Of a DNA stretch of 64,000 bases, positions 10,291-23,830 are shown piece after piece. Position numbers and translations under genes: made by a program. The DNA is from Pseudocercospora fijiensis CIRAD86 (lineage: Eukaryota > Ascomycota > Dothideomycetes > Mycosphaerellales > Mycosphaerellaceae), in contig NW_006921539.1 in NCBI RefSeq assembly GCF_000340215.1, positions 3,116,010-3,180,009 of the forward strand. The letters are read 5' to 3'. The notes beneath the pieces are model-generated. The model was not told the DNA's origin. It worked only from the letters and a program-made list of their open reading frames with translations, and did not search any database. The number at the start of each line of letters is the position of its first letter. The first letter of the stretch is position 1.

Positions 10291-13200
10291 ACTAGCTTAG
10301 TAGTAGTAGTACCGATAGGGCGCGTACGCAGAGTAATTGTTATATAAGAAGGGGAAGTCGCCGTCGAATACTTACTAGATAATACTACTAATATTAATAT
10401 AGTATCTTAAGAATTCGTTCTACGATACTAGCCTTAGCGGATTATTAATGCCGTACTACCTAGTACCGATAGTTTCTAGAGTAACTAAGAATACTACTAT
10501 AGAGCGTATTACCTACCGTAACCTACGCTTACGGATCGCCGACTCTATAGGCTAAGAACGTATTACTACTAGAGTATTCTATACTTTCGAGATGCCCCTC
10601 CCTAGTATTATTCTTAGTAGGCCTTAGAGGCGCGATTAAAAGGTAGTCGTCGATAGCTTAATAGATACCTAGACCTATAGGACCGAAGCCGTAGCGCGTA
10701 CGATACGCGTATAGGAACTATAGGAATTCTAGAAGGATATACGTAACGCCCTATACGTATATACGATTAGCGTTCGCTAGCTCTGCGATACCGCTAAGGG
10801 TTCCTCCTTACTAGTAGAATTTAAAGACTTCGAAGACGTCTTTACTATAACGCCTAAAGCGCGATATAAGCTCCCCGATAACATAGAGTATACGGTCTAC
10901 CTAATCCCCGGTACGAAGCTACTATATAAACCTTTCTACTATTCTTTAGAAAGAGAGCTTAGCGACCTTCGTAATTACCTAAGTATAGCCTTAGAGAATA
11001 ATTAAATATAGCTTAGTATAAGCGAGGTAGGTACGCCGATTCTATTCGTACTAAAGAGAGATAGTAGTCTAAGACTCTATATCGATTATAGGGGGCTAAA
11101 CGAGATTACTATTAAAAATCGTTATGCCCTATCTCTTATTAGCAAATCGCTTAATAGGCTTAAGGACGCCAAATAGTATACGTCCTTAGACCTATAGGAT
11201 ACACATTATCGTATCTATATTAAGCGAGGCGACGAGTAGAAGACTACGTTCTATACGCAGTACGGGCACTTCGAGTATAAGGTAATACCCTTTAGGCTTA
11301 CTAATACTCCTACTACGTTCTAAGGATATATTAATAGGGCATTAGCTAGCCTTGTTAACATTTGCTATATCGTCTACCTAGATAATATTCTTATCGATAG
11401 TAAAACGCGAGAGGACTACGTACGAGACGTACGCGCTATCCTTACGCGGCTCCGAAAGTTTATATTATATATAAATAGAAAGAAATATTCCTTCTAGAAG
11501 AAAGAAGTCGAATTCCTAGGGTTTATCGTTAGTACCGAAGGTATATCGATAGATTAGCGTAGGGTAAACGCTATTAACGAGTAGCTACGCCCGTTAATAC
11601 TAAAGGAGGTTTAATCCTTCCTTAGATTCTATAACTTCTATTAGAGGTTTATCCCTAATTACTCCTAAACCGTTATACTACTATCCGCCCTATTAAAAGG
11701 TGCCGTACATAGCTAAAAGCTAGAATAGGTTTAGTAGGGCGAAAGCGAGGAGTAAGCGTTCCGCTAGCTAAAGGATGCCTTTAGCTTAGCCTCGATATTG
11801 CGATACTGTAATCCTACGAAGCCTCTACGTATTAGGACTAATACCTCTACGTTCGCCTTAGCGGGGATTATATTATAATAGAGTAAAGATAGGAATTAGT
11901 ATCCCCTAGCCTTCGACTTATAGAAAGTAATCCTAGCTAAGATTAATTATAAGACCTATAACTAGGAGCTCCTAGCGGTTATCGAGTCCTTTGGGTATTA
12001 GCGCCCGTACCTTAATAGCGCTTAGTATACGATCCGTATAGTTATCGACTACGTTAATCTTAAGGGCTTTATAAAGATAAAGTAGCTAGTCGGAAGGCAG
12101 GTAAGATAGGCAACCTTCCTTATACCTTTTAACTTTAGTATTAAATATCGGGCTAGTAAGCGAAATCTGGCCGATATGCGTGGCGACTGCGAGAGCGAGT
12201 CGTAGACGGTAAACAACCTTCTCCCTATATTATATTCGAAACTTGCTCTATAGTTAAATCTACCTGAGGATATCGAGCTAATCGTGAATCGTATCTCTAC
12301 TATATATATAGGAATGCGGGGCGCTAGTTTGGCGCTAGCGGAACGTAAGAGTTTTATTAGTAGTCCCGTAAGAGTAGCGGCTACTATCGTTAGGAACGAT
12401 AGACCCTACTACGCGATACCTAATATAATCCTTAGTTTCGTACGTACCTTATAATAGTTAGAGTAAGCGAGAGGAAGAGGCTTAGACGAGATAAGCTTAC
12501 CGTCAGGTAGCTTAGGCTCTTTAAGTAGCTCTAACCTCCTAGCTAGCTATTCTCGTCGTAGTAATCTTATCTACTACGGCGATACGCTATATATTCCTAA
12601 GAACCACGTATTACGTATACAACTAATACGTATATACTACGATAACCTATTAGCTAGATACTTCGGTACAGCTAAGACTATAGACCTAATATATCTAAAG
12701 TACTTCTAGTCGAAGATAGCCGAGGATATTATAGCCTATATCCGTACCTATAGAATCTATTAACGGTCGAAGGCAAAGCGCTATCGCCTATATAGCGAGC
12801 TCGCTACTCTACCTATACCGACCTAACCTTAGTAAGAATTAATAATAGACTTTATTACTAATCTCCCGCCGAGCAAGCTCGGTATTTACGTATATACTAC
12901 GATCCTCGTAATAGTCGACCGCTATATAAAAATAAGCCTTATTATTCTAACGACGAAGAAGTCTTTAAGTATATTATAGTAGAACTCGCAGATATCCTTT
13001 AAAGGGAGGTAATTAGGCGTTTTAGAGTACTATCGGGTATTATTAGCAATTGTAGATTGCTATTTATTAGCTAGTTTTAGAGCGACTTCTACTTCGAAGC
13101 GTATATAAAGCGTAGGCTTAGTATAGCCTTCTACCTTTAGACCGATAGGTAAACCGAACGCGCGATTTAGACCCTTAAGTAATATCTACGATACTATTGC

Positions 13201-13398
13201 TCTAAGAACTAGGATAATTAGACTAAACTATTACCCTAGGCAGAGTTTGCCTATAATAATAGCGTTTATCCTATATTACGTATAAGCCCCTTTAGGATGC
13301 TCTATAGCTCTAATCCTAATTTAATACTAAGGGCGAATAAGTTACTAGCTCGGGACGAGCTAACTAAGGGAAGGGTACTAGTAGCTATCTACGCTACG
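10291..13398 (+). pseudogene. Gypsy-1A pol, 5' part (protease, RT, RNase H, integrase)
   Basis: It aligns by eye along copy B. RT starts near 10912 (KPFYYSLERELSDLRNYL). The catalytic site at 11375-11386 reads YLDN, where YxDD is expected, so the second Asp is lost. An FQG motif present in copy B is F-stop-G here, a clear CAA-to-TAA change. RNase H lies near 11810-12080. The integrase zinc-binding and catalytic parts run from about 12600 to 13250. The frame stops at 13398, where Gypsy-2B is inserted, and resumes at 26471. Confidence 0.88.
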
Positions 13399-13687
13399 TA
13401 TTAGAGGGCATATAATAGGCATGTAACTAGCTAAGTAAAGCTAGGGTCCTAGTGCCTTAGGTTAGGATTAATAGTACCCCGGAGGTAGTATTAGCCTATA
13501 TTAGAGGGTATAAGAAAGGTATATAACTAGCTAAGTAAAGCTAGGGTCTCGGTACCTTAAGTAGGGCTTAGCGCTTAGCGTTAGCCTAATTTCCTAACCT
13601 TCCTCTCTCTCCTTTATAGACCTTATCGAATACTATACGCATTTGACTATACTATCTACCTGCTTACCTAACCTATATTATATAGTA
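13399..13687 (+). repeat. Left LTR of Gypsy-2B, with internal duplication
   Basis: It starts TATTAGAGGG (TG decayed to TA) and ends TATATAGTA. It holds two diverged copies of a unit of about 86-100 bp, each starting tattagaggg and containing ggctaagtaaagctagggt or a close form. The short LTR at 2538-2740 has only one. Confidence 0.88.
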
Positions 13688-13949
13688 TTCGATCTACCCT
13701 CTAAGGGCTATAGCTAGATAGTTAATTAATCGAGGAATACGGCTTAACTTTGTCCTAAAACTAGCCCCCTATAAGAATAAGACCTATATAGTAAGAAACT
13801 ACTAATCCGACTGCGCAAATTACTAACTTAGGCCCCCTATACGACCTATTCGACTAAATTAATCGAGTACCGACTAAAATAGATAACTATAACAATATTA
13901 TAAAGCTAAGGCTTTATTATAGGCTAACGGGATAGCTACCTACTATTTA

Positions 13950-14960
13950 GAGTACCTAACCTCGCACCCTTAAGGACCTATTTACGTAACGAGCTTAAAG
14001 CCCTCTAACGTAAGAAGGAAGTCTGTAATAACTTCGCGGCTATCTAACGCCTTACGGCTAAGCTTAGCGCACCTATAGTAGAAGAGCTAGTACTAAGGAA
14101 AGATACTAAACTTAAGGACTATACTATATTTAATAGCTCTATTAGGAAGCAGTATAACGACTATATCCGCGACTGTAAGCTTAACTAGCGTAATGCACTA
14201 AAAGCACTATTAACCGAATACGCCTTAGTCGTCTACGCTATATAATATATCGATAGAGACCCTAAGAGAACCTACGATAACTACTTTAACTCCCTAGAGG
14301 GCCTATTAAAAATCGACTAGCAAACCCATAAGGACACTATACTAAATACGCTTAGCAACCCCTATTTAAGGCAATAGCGGGCTTAGGAACAATTCCCCTA
14401 TACAAAATAGAAACCTAACGAGACTACTCGAGCCTTCTAAACCCGACTTAGGGCCCTTAAGGACGACCTGCCGCCTAAGGATAATTCTACGTAGATTATA
14501 GAGATACGACCTAAACTTAGGTAGGAACCTACTCTTAAATTAGACCGCCGCCGTATATTTAAATAGTACTTTAGTCGCCTCGAATTTATAGTCGAGGTTA
14601 ACCTAGCTAAAAAGGCTATATAGGCCTAAAAACGACTAGAGTCGAAGATCCGGCCTAATAATAATAACCGTAGCAACCGTAGAAGGGGTAGCTACTAAGG
14701 CAGAGCTAATAAACCCAATAGGGATCCGATAGGGGTAATAATAACAATAGTACCCCCTAGCGAGGCTATAGCAACTACCGGTCTAGGCTATATCGAGGGG
14801 GCAATACCTAGCGAAGTAGGGGCTATAAGAGAGATAGATCCCCCTACTAATAAACTAAGCAGTTTACACCTAGCGGCATACTACTAACTAGCCTTGAATG
14901 CTTTAATTGTAATAGTACTAGCTACTTACTTAGTATATATAATAAGCCGAAGGACTAGGC
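13950..14960 (+). pseudogene. Gypsy-2B gag with degenerate knuckle
   Basis: The region decodes as a charged helical protein, for example LRKDTKLKDYTIFNSS near 14095 and LEFIVEVNLAKKA near 14580. The zinc knuckle at 14899-14940 reads C-F-N-C-N-S-T-S-Y-L-L-S-I-Y: the first two Cys survive, while His and the last Cys have become Tyr. It differs in sequence from Gypsy-1 gag. The exact start is uncertain because upstream codons are riddled with TAG/TAA. Confidence 0.75.
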
Positions 14961-17939
14961 TCGAATTAATCGTACTACTACCGACTATAGAAGGAAGCTT
15001 ATAATAGCGAATACTACTCCCGTAGCGATAACCCTTCCTAGCTACTCGAAAGAAGAATAAGCGCTGCACTAACTATTAGCCTAGTACGGCGTAAGACTAT
15101 TAATATACTACTAGCAATTATCCGGGAATGTCTTATTAGTAATACCTACGATAGCAATTATAAGACTACGGTTATACTAGACCCGGGAAACTTAGTTAGT
15201 GCCCTTATTAACTACCGCACTGCTAAATACTAAGATCTAAAGCAATTACCCCGAACTAATATACTAATCCTTGCTTAGTTTAATTAGACTAGATACGAGA
15301 CCTACGGGATATACTATATTAACCTAGCTATAAGGGATAATATTAGTAACGAGAGCATTCTAGATTTTACTACCTATACTATCGATATAGACAACCTCTA
15401 TTATAGAGCTACTATTGTGCTTAGTAATCCGGTACTAAAGCATTATACTATAAAGATAGACCTTAGTAGCTAATAATAGCGTTTTAGAATAGCTAGGAAG
15501 GAGGACATCGACTATATCGACCCTAGTAAATGCCCTAATAATGCTAGGGTCCTATTTATTAGCAATCTTATAGCTACTAAACTAACTACCGATCTCCTTA
15601 AAGGGGAAGAGCTACCTAATAGTATAGAGCCTAACTAACTCGAGCGTATTCCCCTACTAATCCGAGAAACCTATATTAATATATTTAAGCACTATCTAGC
15701 CGCTATACTTCTACTATAAAAGGAGACAGATTATAAGATTAAAGTAATAGAAGGTAAGGAGGTTCCTTTCGGCCTACTATATAACCTTAGCGAAAGAGAA
15801 GTAACTATCCTTCGTAAGTACCTAGATAAGAACCTTGCTAATAGGCGAATAAGGTATAGTAATAGCCCCGCTAGTATACTAATTATATTTGTTCTAAAGA
15901 AGGATAGTAGCCTACGCCTATATATTAATTATCGTAGACTAAATGCTATTACTATTTAAGACCGCTACCTACTCCCGCTTATTAATAAGACATTAGACCG
16001 CTTATTAGGTGCCTACTTCTATACTACGTTAGACCTAAAGGATATATACTATCGTATTTGTATCCGCAAGGGCGGCGAAAAGAGACTACGTTCCGTACCT
16101 ATTATAGCTATTTTAAATACTTAGTAATGCCTTGTAGGCTAGCTAATACCCCTATAACGTTCTAATCCTATATTAATAGGGCTTTGTCTAGCTTACTAGA
16201 TTACCTGTATATCGTCTACCTTAATAGTATATTAATCTACACTTATTTACCTAATATTGCTAACTATTAGGCTGCTATTAGAAAGGTCCTTAACCGCTTG
16301 CAAGCCTACGGCCTATATTGCAAGCCCTTTAAATATACCTTCGCTACTAAGGAGGTACCCTTCTTAGGCTTCTTAGTTTCTAATAAAGGCATTAAGGCTA
16401 ATCCTAGCCGTATAAAGACTATTACTAAATAGCCTATACTAATAACGGTTAAGGAACTCTAATAGTTCCTTAGTTTTACTAACTTCTACCGCCGATTTAT
16501 CGAGGGCTATTTACGCTATATAGCACTATTAACTAAGCTTACTAAGACTAAGAATAATCCTTCTAGAGAGCTTATATAGAGTAATAAAGCCTAAGCCGCT
16601 ATTAACGGTTTAAAGGAACGGTTTACTACTACTCCCCTTCTATACTATTTCGACCTAATTAAGCTATTAAAAGTTAAGACTAACGTTTTACAGTTTGCTA
16701 TATCCGCTATCCTATTACAATAGGGCAGTAATAACGATAGCTACTAGTACCCGATTGCCTTCTTCTCGAGGAAGATAATTAATATAAAACGCCGGTATAA
16801 GATATACGAGCAAGAGCTATTAGCAATCGTAGAGGCCTTTAAGCATTAGCGGCACTATCTTAATAGTGTATAGTATACTATTTAGGTCTATACGGACTAT
16901 AATAACCTTCGTAGAATTACTAAGGTTACTCGGGTTATAGGTCGATAGGCTAGATAGGCCGTCTACCTCGCTAGGTTCGATTTCGATATCCTATATCGGC
17001 TAGGCGTAAGTAACCCTACTAATAGGCTATCGAGACGACCCGATTACAATAGCGAGACCTAGTCTATTAATTTATTGCTTCCTACCCTATAATATAAGAT
17101 TGCTATAGATATTGCTATATAGTAGTAGGATAAGCGGACCTCTAGATACCGCGATAGTATATAATACAAAGGTATTCCTACTATATTAATAGTACGCGTA
17201 AAGAGCAAACACGCTAATATAGACTATAGGGATCCTATAATCGACGTCGCAATTTATAGTAATAGCGACGATAGCACTAATATAGTTAATTTAGCTACTA
17301 GTACTACTAGATATATATAGTACGTACTACGTAAGATAGCGAGAGTGCTATTAAGCGGCCTTATATAAGGCGACGGTCGAGCCTTTACGAGTAACCTACT
17401 ACGTACTTAGTAGAGGGACGCCTTTGCTATTGCCCGCCTTGCTTAGCTTATAAGTAGACGCGAGACTCGATCTAGCAAGATTAGTAGCTAGTTAGTCGAT
17501 AGTATAGGGCACCTACGCTACAAGGGTCGCTTATATATAGCCGCTAAGCAATCGATTAGATAAGAGATCCTTAAGTAATACTATAATAGTAAGCTTGCCG
17601 GTTACTATAGTATAGAGAGGTCGTACGAGCTACTATCGCGTATATACTACTAGCTAAATAGTAAGCGGGATATAAAGGAATATATAAATATATATACTAT
17701 TTACTAGAGGGTTAAAGCACTAAGATACCTGCTATTTAGCGAGCTATCTTTACTTCCTATTCTAAGCAAGCTATCCGTTAAGCTTACCCTTAATTTTATT
17801 ATAGGTCTCCCTATCGCTAAGAGGCGTAGTAGTAAGGCCGTATTTAACGCTATTCTAGTCGTCGTAGACCGCTTTACTAAGAGTACTCGATATATTACTA
17901 CTAGAAAGGATTAGTTATTAGTTAACCTAGTAGAGGCAC
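14961..17939 (+). pseudogene. Gypsy-2B pol, 5' part
   Basis: Protease: VILDPGN with its Asp at 15180-15182, then LDFTTYTIDIDN. RT from about 15750: LLYNLSEREVTILRKYL, then [15 protein letters not shown]. The YxDD site near 16215 reads YLNS, so both catalytic Asp are gone. RNase H near 16660-16960 keeps YEQELLAIVEAFKH and VYTDYNNL. Integrase begins near 17600 (SYELLSRIYY, then VVVDRFTK) and is cut at 17939 by Gypsy-1B. One frameshift lies near 16080. The product would have been the replication polyprotein. Confidence 0.88.
17935..17939 (+). repeat. Target site duplication of Gypsy-1B, left (ggcac)
   Basis: ggcac precedes the LTR start at 17940 and recurs at 24971-24975 directly after the right LTR. 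Removing 17940-24975 rejoins the Gypsy-2B integrase sequence. Confidence 0.92.
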
Positions 17940-18248
17940 TATAAGAACCTAAGTAAGTGAAGTCTCCTGTTATGCCTTAGCAAGCCTATATAACAATTAT
18001 ATAATGTTATTACGTGCACTGCGGTACTGTCTCGCTAGCGCAAAGCCTGCTTAGCGTATACGCGGAAAAGCTCGGTCGCTCGTACAGATATACTCGGTTG
18101 CCGGCTCGGTATATATACTATCCGTACGTAGCCTAGTTAATAGTATACGCTCTGCCCTGTTCTAAGAAAGGCACGGTTTAGTTCTACTTTCTACTACGGC
18201 GATTAGTAGAGGGTATTCTATACGTTGCTATATACCTATTTTCTTATA
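17940..18248 (+). repeat. Left LTR of Gypsy-1B
   Basis: 309 bp, bounded by TATAAGAA and TTCTTATA. It matches the right LTR at 24662-24970, apart mainly from C/T and G/A differences such as gtgaag/gtaaag near the start. Confidence 0.95.
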
Positions 18249-18294
18249 GTTCTAAACCGTCTACCCTTCGTAGCGGCCTATAGAACCCCGAAAG

Positions 18295-19680
18295 ATAAAC
18301 GCAAGCGATCCGAATGCGCCGAGCGCGGGAAACGCGTAGAATAATGCCCTAGGAGCGCCGATAGTATTAGAAAACGACGCGGCGATACAATAAGACGAAG
18401 CCGAATATTAGGCGCGCCGAGAAGCGACCCGCCTACGGCTCGAACGATTTCTAGCTAAGTAAGAAGTGCTTAGGCTAGAAGTGTAGGCTTAAGAAGCTAA
18501 GCGAGAGAATGCGCGTCTTCGTACCCTTAGGGACGTAGGCGATGCGCTAGCTCCGAGTAGCGGCACTACCGGCGAGGGTCCTTCGAGGACCCTACCCCTA
18601 GACGAGGACAAGGACGAGGAAGAATTAGCTAACGAGTCGATTTAGAGGCCTAAATCTTAGAGAGCTAAATCTATCTCGTATCGACTACCTCTTTCTAGAA
18701 GTGCGCTAAGCGTAGCTACTATACCTAGTATAAGCTACGTAGTCGCTAGTCTTACGGCTATTAAGCCTCGCCTAAAGGAACCTAAGCCCTTTAAAGGCGA
18801 TACGATTAAGGAGTCGAGGCGATTCCTTAGAGAACTTTCTATTACCTTTATACTATCCGGAGCTACCTATTATACGGACGAAAGCAANNNNNNNNNNNNN
18901 NNNNNNNNNNNNNNNNNNNNNNNNNNNNNNNNNNNNNNNNNNNNNNNNNNNNNNNNNNNNNNNNNNNNNNNNNNNNNNNNNNNNNNNCAGCCTTAAGGAC
19001 CTATAGAATTATACCTACTAGGACTTTAAAACCTTCTATCGGGACTGCGTCGGGGACCCTATAAACCGTATACTAGACGTAACCCTCGAGTATAAGGCGG
19101 CCCGTTAGCGTAAGGGATAGTTAGTCTAAAGCTTTGCCCTTAAGCTCGTAGTACTCGAAGATTAACTTAGCGACTATAGTAAGGAGTATAGGATCCGCTA
19201 TCTCCTCGTTAAACTCTAGCCGGCGATTCGTAGCGCGATTATTAAATACTATACGGTACTAACGACGCGTTACGAACTCGTAGAGCTTGCGACGCGCATC
19301 GAGACCCCTAATAAGCCGTCTAGTAAACGCAAGGATCGTAACTACGATAAAACCGGAGGTAGTAAAGGTAAGAAGCGTCGATCTAATAGTTAGGCCCGCA
19401 AGTAGTAGTCAAATCGCGACCGTAGCGTAGGCGGAAAGTATACGAAGGGCGATAACTCGTAAGGCGGGTATAATATTAGCAAGGTCGAATGTTATAGCTA
19501 TCGCTAGAAAGGCTATTATAAGAACGCGTACCCGAACCGCTATCTCTAGAAAGACGATAACCCTACGGTACGCAAGGTAGCCGCTAACGCTAAAGAGAAG
19601 AAGAACGACTCGAAGGCTAAGGGAAAAGACAAGGTACCTCCTAAGAGCTAGGGATAGGTGCGGAATCTTAACTAAGTAGC
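18295..19680 (+). pseudogene. Gypsy-1B gag, interrupted by an assembly gap
   Basis: The likely start is ATA at 18295-18297 (decayed ATG), followed by NASDPNAPSAGN. A charged arm (EAKRENARLRTLRD near 18500) leads to the capsid block IKPRLKEPKPFKGD near 18765. The knuckle at 19490-19531 reads C-Y-S-Y-R-stop-K-G-Y-Y-K-N-A-Y, so only the first Cys of CX2CX4HX4C remains. The frame before the gap is 1 and after it 2 in window coordinates. A 60-bp gap, the size suggested by copy A, would restore one frame. Gag and pol appear to run on without a clear stop between them. Confidence 0.85.
18888..18987. other. Assembly gap of exactly 100 N
   Basis: A round 100-base run of N inside Gypsy-1B gag, the conventional placeholder for a gap of unknown size. 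The equivalent stretch in Gypsy-1A, between matching flanks, is about 60 bp. Confidence 1.
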
Positions 19681-22600
19681 TTAGTAGTAGTAGTACCTAT
19701 AGGACGCGTACGCGGAGCAATCGTTACGCTAGAAGGGGAAGTGTCCGTCGAATACTTATTAGATAATGCTACTAATATTAATGTAGTATCTTAAGAATTC
19801 GTTCTACGATACTAGCCTTAGCGGATTGTTAATGCCGTACTACCTAGTACCGACAGTTTCTAAGGCGACCGAGGATACTACTATAGAGCGCATTATTTAC
19901 GCTTACGGATCGCCGACTCTATAGGCTAAGAACGCATTACTACCGGAGTGTTCTACGCTTTCGAGATGCCCCTCCCTAATATTATTCTTAGCAGGCCTTA
20001 GAGGCGCGATTAAAAGGTAATCGTCGATAGCTCGACGGATGCCTAGACCTATAGAAACGAAGCCGTAGCGCGTTCGATACGCGTACGGGAACTATAGGAA
20101 TTCTAGAAGGATATACGTAACGCCCTATACGTATATACGATTAGCGTTCGCTAGCTCCGCGATATCGCTAAAGGTTCTTCCTTACTAGAAGAATTCAAAG
20201 ACTTCGAAGACGTCTTTATAATAACGCCCGAAGCGAGACGCAAGCTCCCCGAAGACGTAGAGTATACGATTAACCTAATCCTTAGAACGAAGCCGCTATA
20301 TAAACCTCTCTACTATTCTTTAGGAAGAGAGCTTAGCGACCTTCGAAATTACCTAAGCTTAGCTTTAGAGAATAATTGGATCTAGCTTAGTATAAGCGAG
20401 GTAGGTACGCCGATCCTATTCGTACTAAAGAAGGATAGTAGTCTAAGACTCTACGTCGATTATAGGGGGCTAAACGAGATTACTATTAAAAATCGTTACC
20501 CCCTACCTCTTATTAGCGAAACGCTTAATAGGCTTAAGGACGCCGAATAGTATACGTCCTTAGACCTATAGGATGCGTATTATCGTATCTATATTAAGCG
20601 AGGCGACGAGTAGAAGACTACGTTCTATACGCGGTACGGGCACTTCGAGTACAAGGTAATGCCTTTTAGGCTTACTAATGCTCCTACTACGTTTCAAGGA
20701 TACATTAATAGGGCTTTAGCTAGCCTAGTTAATATTTGCTATATCGTCTACCTTAACGACATTCTTATCTATAGCAAAACGCGAGAGGACTACGTACGAG
20801 ACGTACGCGCTATCCTTGCGCGGCTCTAGAAGTTCGCCTTATATACGAATAGAAAGAAATATTCCTTCTAGAAGAAAGAAGTCGAATTCCTCGGGTTTAT
20901 CGTTAGTACCGAAGACGTATCGATAGATTAGCGTAGAGTAAACGCTATTACCGAGTAGCCTCGCCTATCGACGCTAAAGGAGGTTTAATCCTTCCTTAGA
21001 TTCTATAACTTCTATCGGAGGTTTATTCTAAATTACTCCCGAATCGTTATACCGCTAACCGCCCTATCGAAAGGTGCCGTAAATAGCCGGAAGCTAGGGC
21101 AGGTCCCGTAGGGCGAAAGCGAGGAGTAAGCGTTCCGCTAGCTAAAGGCTGCCTTTAGCTCGGCCTCGATATTGCGATACTATAATCCTACGAAGCCCCT
21201 ACGTATCGAGACCGATGCCTCTACGTTTGCCTTAGTAGGAATTATATTATAATAGAGCGAAGATAGGAATTGGCACCCTATTACCTTCTAGTTACGAAAA
21301 ATAGTCCTAGCCGAGACGAATTATAAGACCTATAACTAGGAGCTCCTAGCGGTTATCGAGTCCTTTAAGCATTAGCGCCCGTACCTCGACGGCGCTTAGT
21401 ATACGACCCGCGTAGTTGTCGACTACGCTAATCTTAAAGGCTTTATAAAGATAAAGCAGCTTATCGGAAGGCAGGTAAGATAGGCAACCTTCCTTATACC
21501 TTTTAACTTTACTATTAAACATCGGGCTAGTAAGCGAAATCTAGCCGATACGCCTTTACGACGTAGCGACTACGAGAGCGAGTCGTAGGCGGTAAACAAC
21601 CTTCTCCCTATATTATAGTCGAAACTAGCTCTATAGTTAAATCTGCCCGACAATATCGAGCCGATCGTAAATCGCGTCTCGATTATATATATAGGGATAC
21701 GAGACGCTACTACAACGCTAGCGGAGCGTAAGGCTTTTATTAGCAGTCCCGTAAGAGTAGCGGCTACTATCGTTAGTAACGACGGACCCTACTACGCGAC
21801 GCCTAATATTATCCTTAGCTTCGTACGTACCTTGTAATAGTTAGAGCAAGCGAGAGGAGGAGGCTTAGACGAGATAAGGTTACCGTCGGGTAGCCTAGCC
21901 TCTTCGAGTAGCTCTAACCTCCTAGCTAGCTATTTACGCCGTAGTAACCTTATTTATTACGGCGATGCGCTATATATCCCTAAGGACTACGCATTGCGTA
22001 CGCAACTAATACGTATACACTACGACGACCCTTTAGCTAGACACTTTAGTATAGCTAAGACTATAGACCTAATACGCCGAAAGTACTTCTAGCCGAAGAT
22101 AGCCGAGGATATTACGGCCTATATCCGCACCTATAGAATTTGTTAACGGTCGAAGGCGAAGCGCTATCGCCTATATAGCGAGCTCGCTACGCTACCTATA
22201 CTAACCCGACTATAGCAAGAATTAACGATAGACTTTATTACCGATCTCCCGCCGAGCAAGCTCGGTGCCTATATATATACTACGATCCTTGTAATAGTCG
22301 ACCGCTATACGAAGATAAGCCTCTTTATCCTAACGACGAAGAAGTATATAGCAGTAGAACTCGCGGATATCCTTTAAAGGGAGGTAATTAGGCGTTTTAG
22401 AGTACTATTAGGTATTGTTAGCGATCGTAGATCGCTATTTACTAGCTAGTTTTAGAGCGACTTCTGCTTCGAAGCGTATATAAAGCGTAGGCTTAGTACA
22501 GCCTTCTACCCTTAGACCGACGGGTAAACCGAACGCGCGAATTAGACCCTCGAGTAATACCTTCGATACTATTACTCTAAGAATTAGGATAATTAGGCTA

Positions 22601-23295
22601 AAATATTGCCTTAGGCGGAGTTCGCCTATAATAATAGCGTTTATCCTGCGTTGCGTATAAGCCCCTTTAAGATGCTCTATAGTTTCAATCCTAATTTAAT
22701 GCTAAGCGTAAATAAGCTGCTAGCTCGGGACGAGCTAACTAAGGGAAGGGTACTAGTAGCTATCGACGCTACGGAGCGACTACGACAAGTATATAAAACG
22801 CTTACGGAACGCTAGCAGAAAGCAGCAGAATACTAGGCTAAGCAATACAATGCATACTATACTACTAAGACATATAGTATAGGCGACCTAGTCTTGCTAT
22901 CGACAAAGAATATTAGCTTAGATATCCTAAAGAAGAAACTTAGCCCGAAGTATATAGGGCCTTTCCGTATTATTAATGCAGTTAGAGCGCAGGCGTACCG
23001 CCTAGCACTACCGTTAAGCACGAAGATCTATAATGTTTTCTATGTTTCCCTCCTCGAGCCTTAGTATAGGCGCGATAGCGAGGAGTATAAGGTAAGCATG
23101 CCCGTCGCTAAAGGCGATAAGTAGCAGGTAGAAACAATCGTAGTAAAGAAGATAAAGAAGCGGAAGGCGTACTACCTTATTAAGTAGCGAGGTTAGCCTA
23201 AAGAATACAATACTTAGGAGCTAGCTATTTATATTAAAGATTCTATAGCGTTAGACGAGTTCGAGGCTTAAGCGAAGCGCAAGCGTAGGTAGTAA
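19681..23295 (+). pseudogene. Gypsy-1B pol with C-terminal chromodomain
   Basis: This is the best-preserved frame in the nest. RT spans about 20290-20950, with [19 protein letters not shown] and the catalytic site YLND at 20749-20760 (the first Asp has become Asn, one G-to-A change). RNase H starts at ETDAS near 21208 and includes NQELLAVIESFKH near 21330. Integrase starts near 22010. Its catalytic Asp is in IDFITDLPPS near 22230, the second in IVSDRRSLF near 22425, and the Glu in TERANQTLE near 22525. The chromodomain at about 23128-23250 reads KKRKAYYLIK-stop-RG-stop-PKEYNT, with Trp expected at both stops. The natural end is TAA at 23293-23295. The polyprotein would copy and integrate the element, and chromodomains of this class bind silenced chromatin. 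Confidence 0.92.
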
Positions 23296-23830
23296 TTAAA
23301 ACAAAAGAAAATGAAACTTAAGAAAAATAGTAGATACGTGCTCGTTTCGCTACTAAAAAAGGCCTATTAGCCTAGTATATATAAAGAAGGCGCCGCGTAG
23401 GCGCGGCGACGGCGGGCCGCCTACTCTACTTATCCTTAGACTCCTCCTCCTCGTCCTCCTCTTCGATACCTATAGTAGTATCGATAGCAGCGACGGCCTT
23501 AGCGCCGACGCGCTAAGCGAGGTTCTAGTACGGTTAGTATGCGAAGCGCAAGCAGAACGAGGCTATAGGAAAAACTATACCTAACGACTAATCTCTACTA
23601 AACTAGCTAGGTTAGTGCCGATGTTCTCGAGAGTACTAAGTAGGTTAATATCCGTAAGGGACCCGCTAGCGGCCCCCTTGCGGGCTAGGGCTTTGCCGCC
23701 TAGGGTTACCTTATTCTTATTAATATAGAAGGCGTCGAGCGCAGATAGGATAACTAATATCGAGGTTAGTATACGAAGCGCAAGCGGAGCGTATAAGGAA
23801 CATACGTGCGACTATAGCGTCTAGCTCGGC

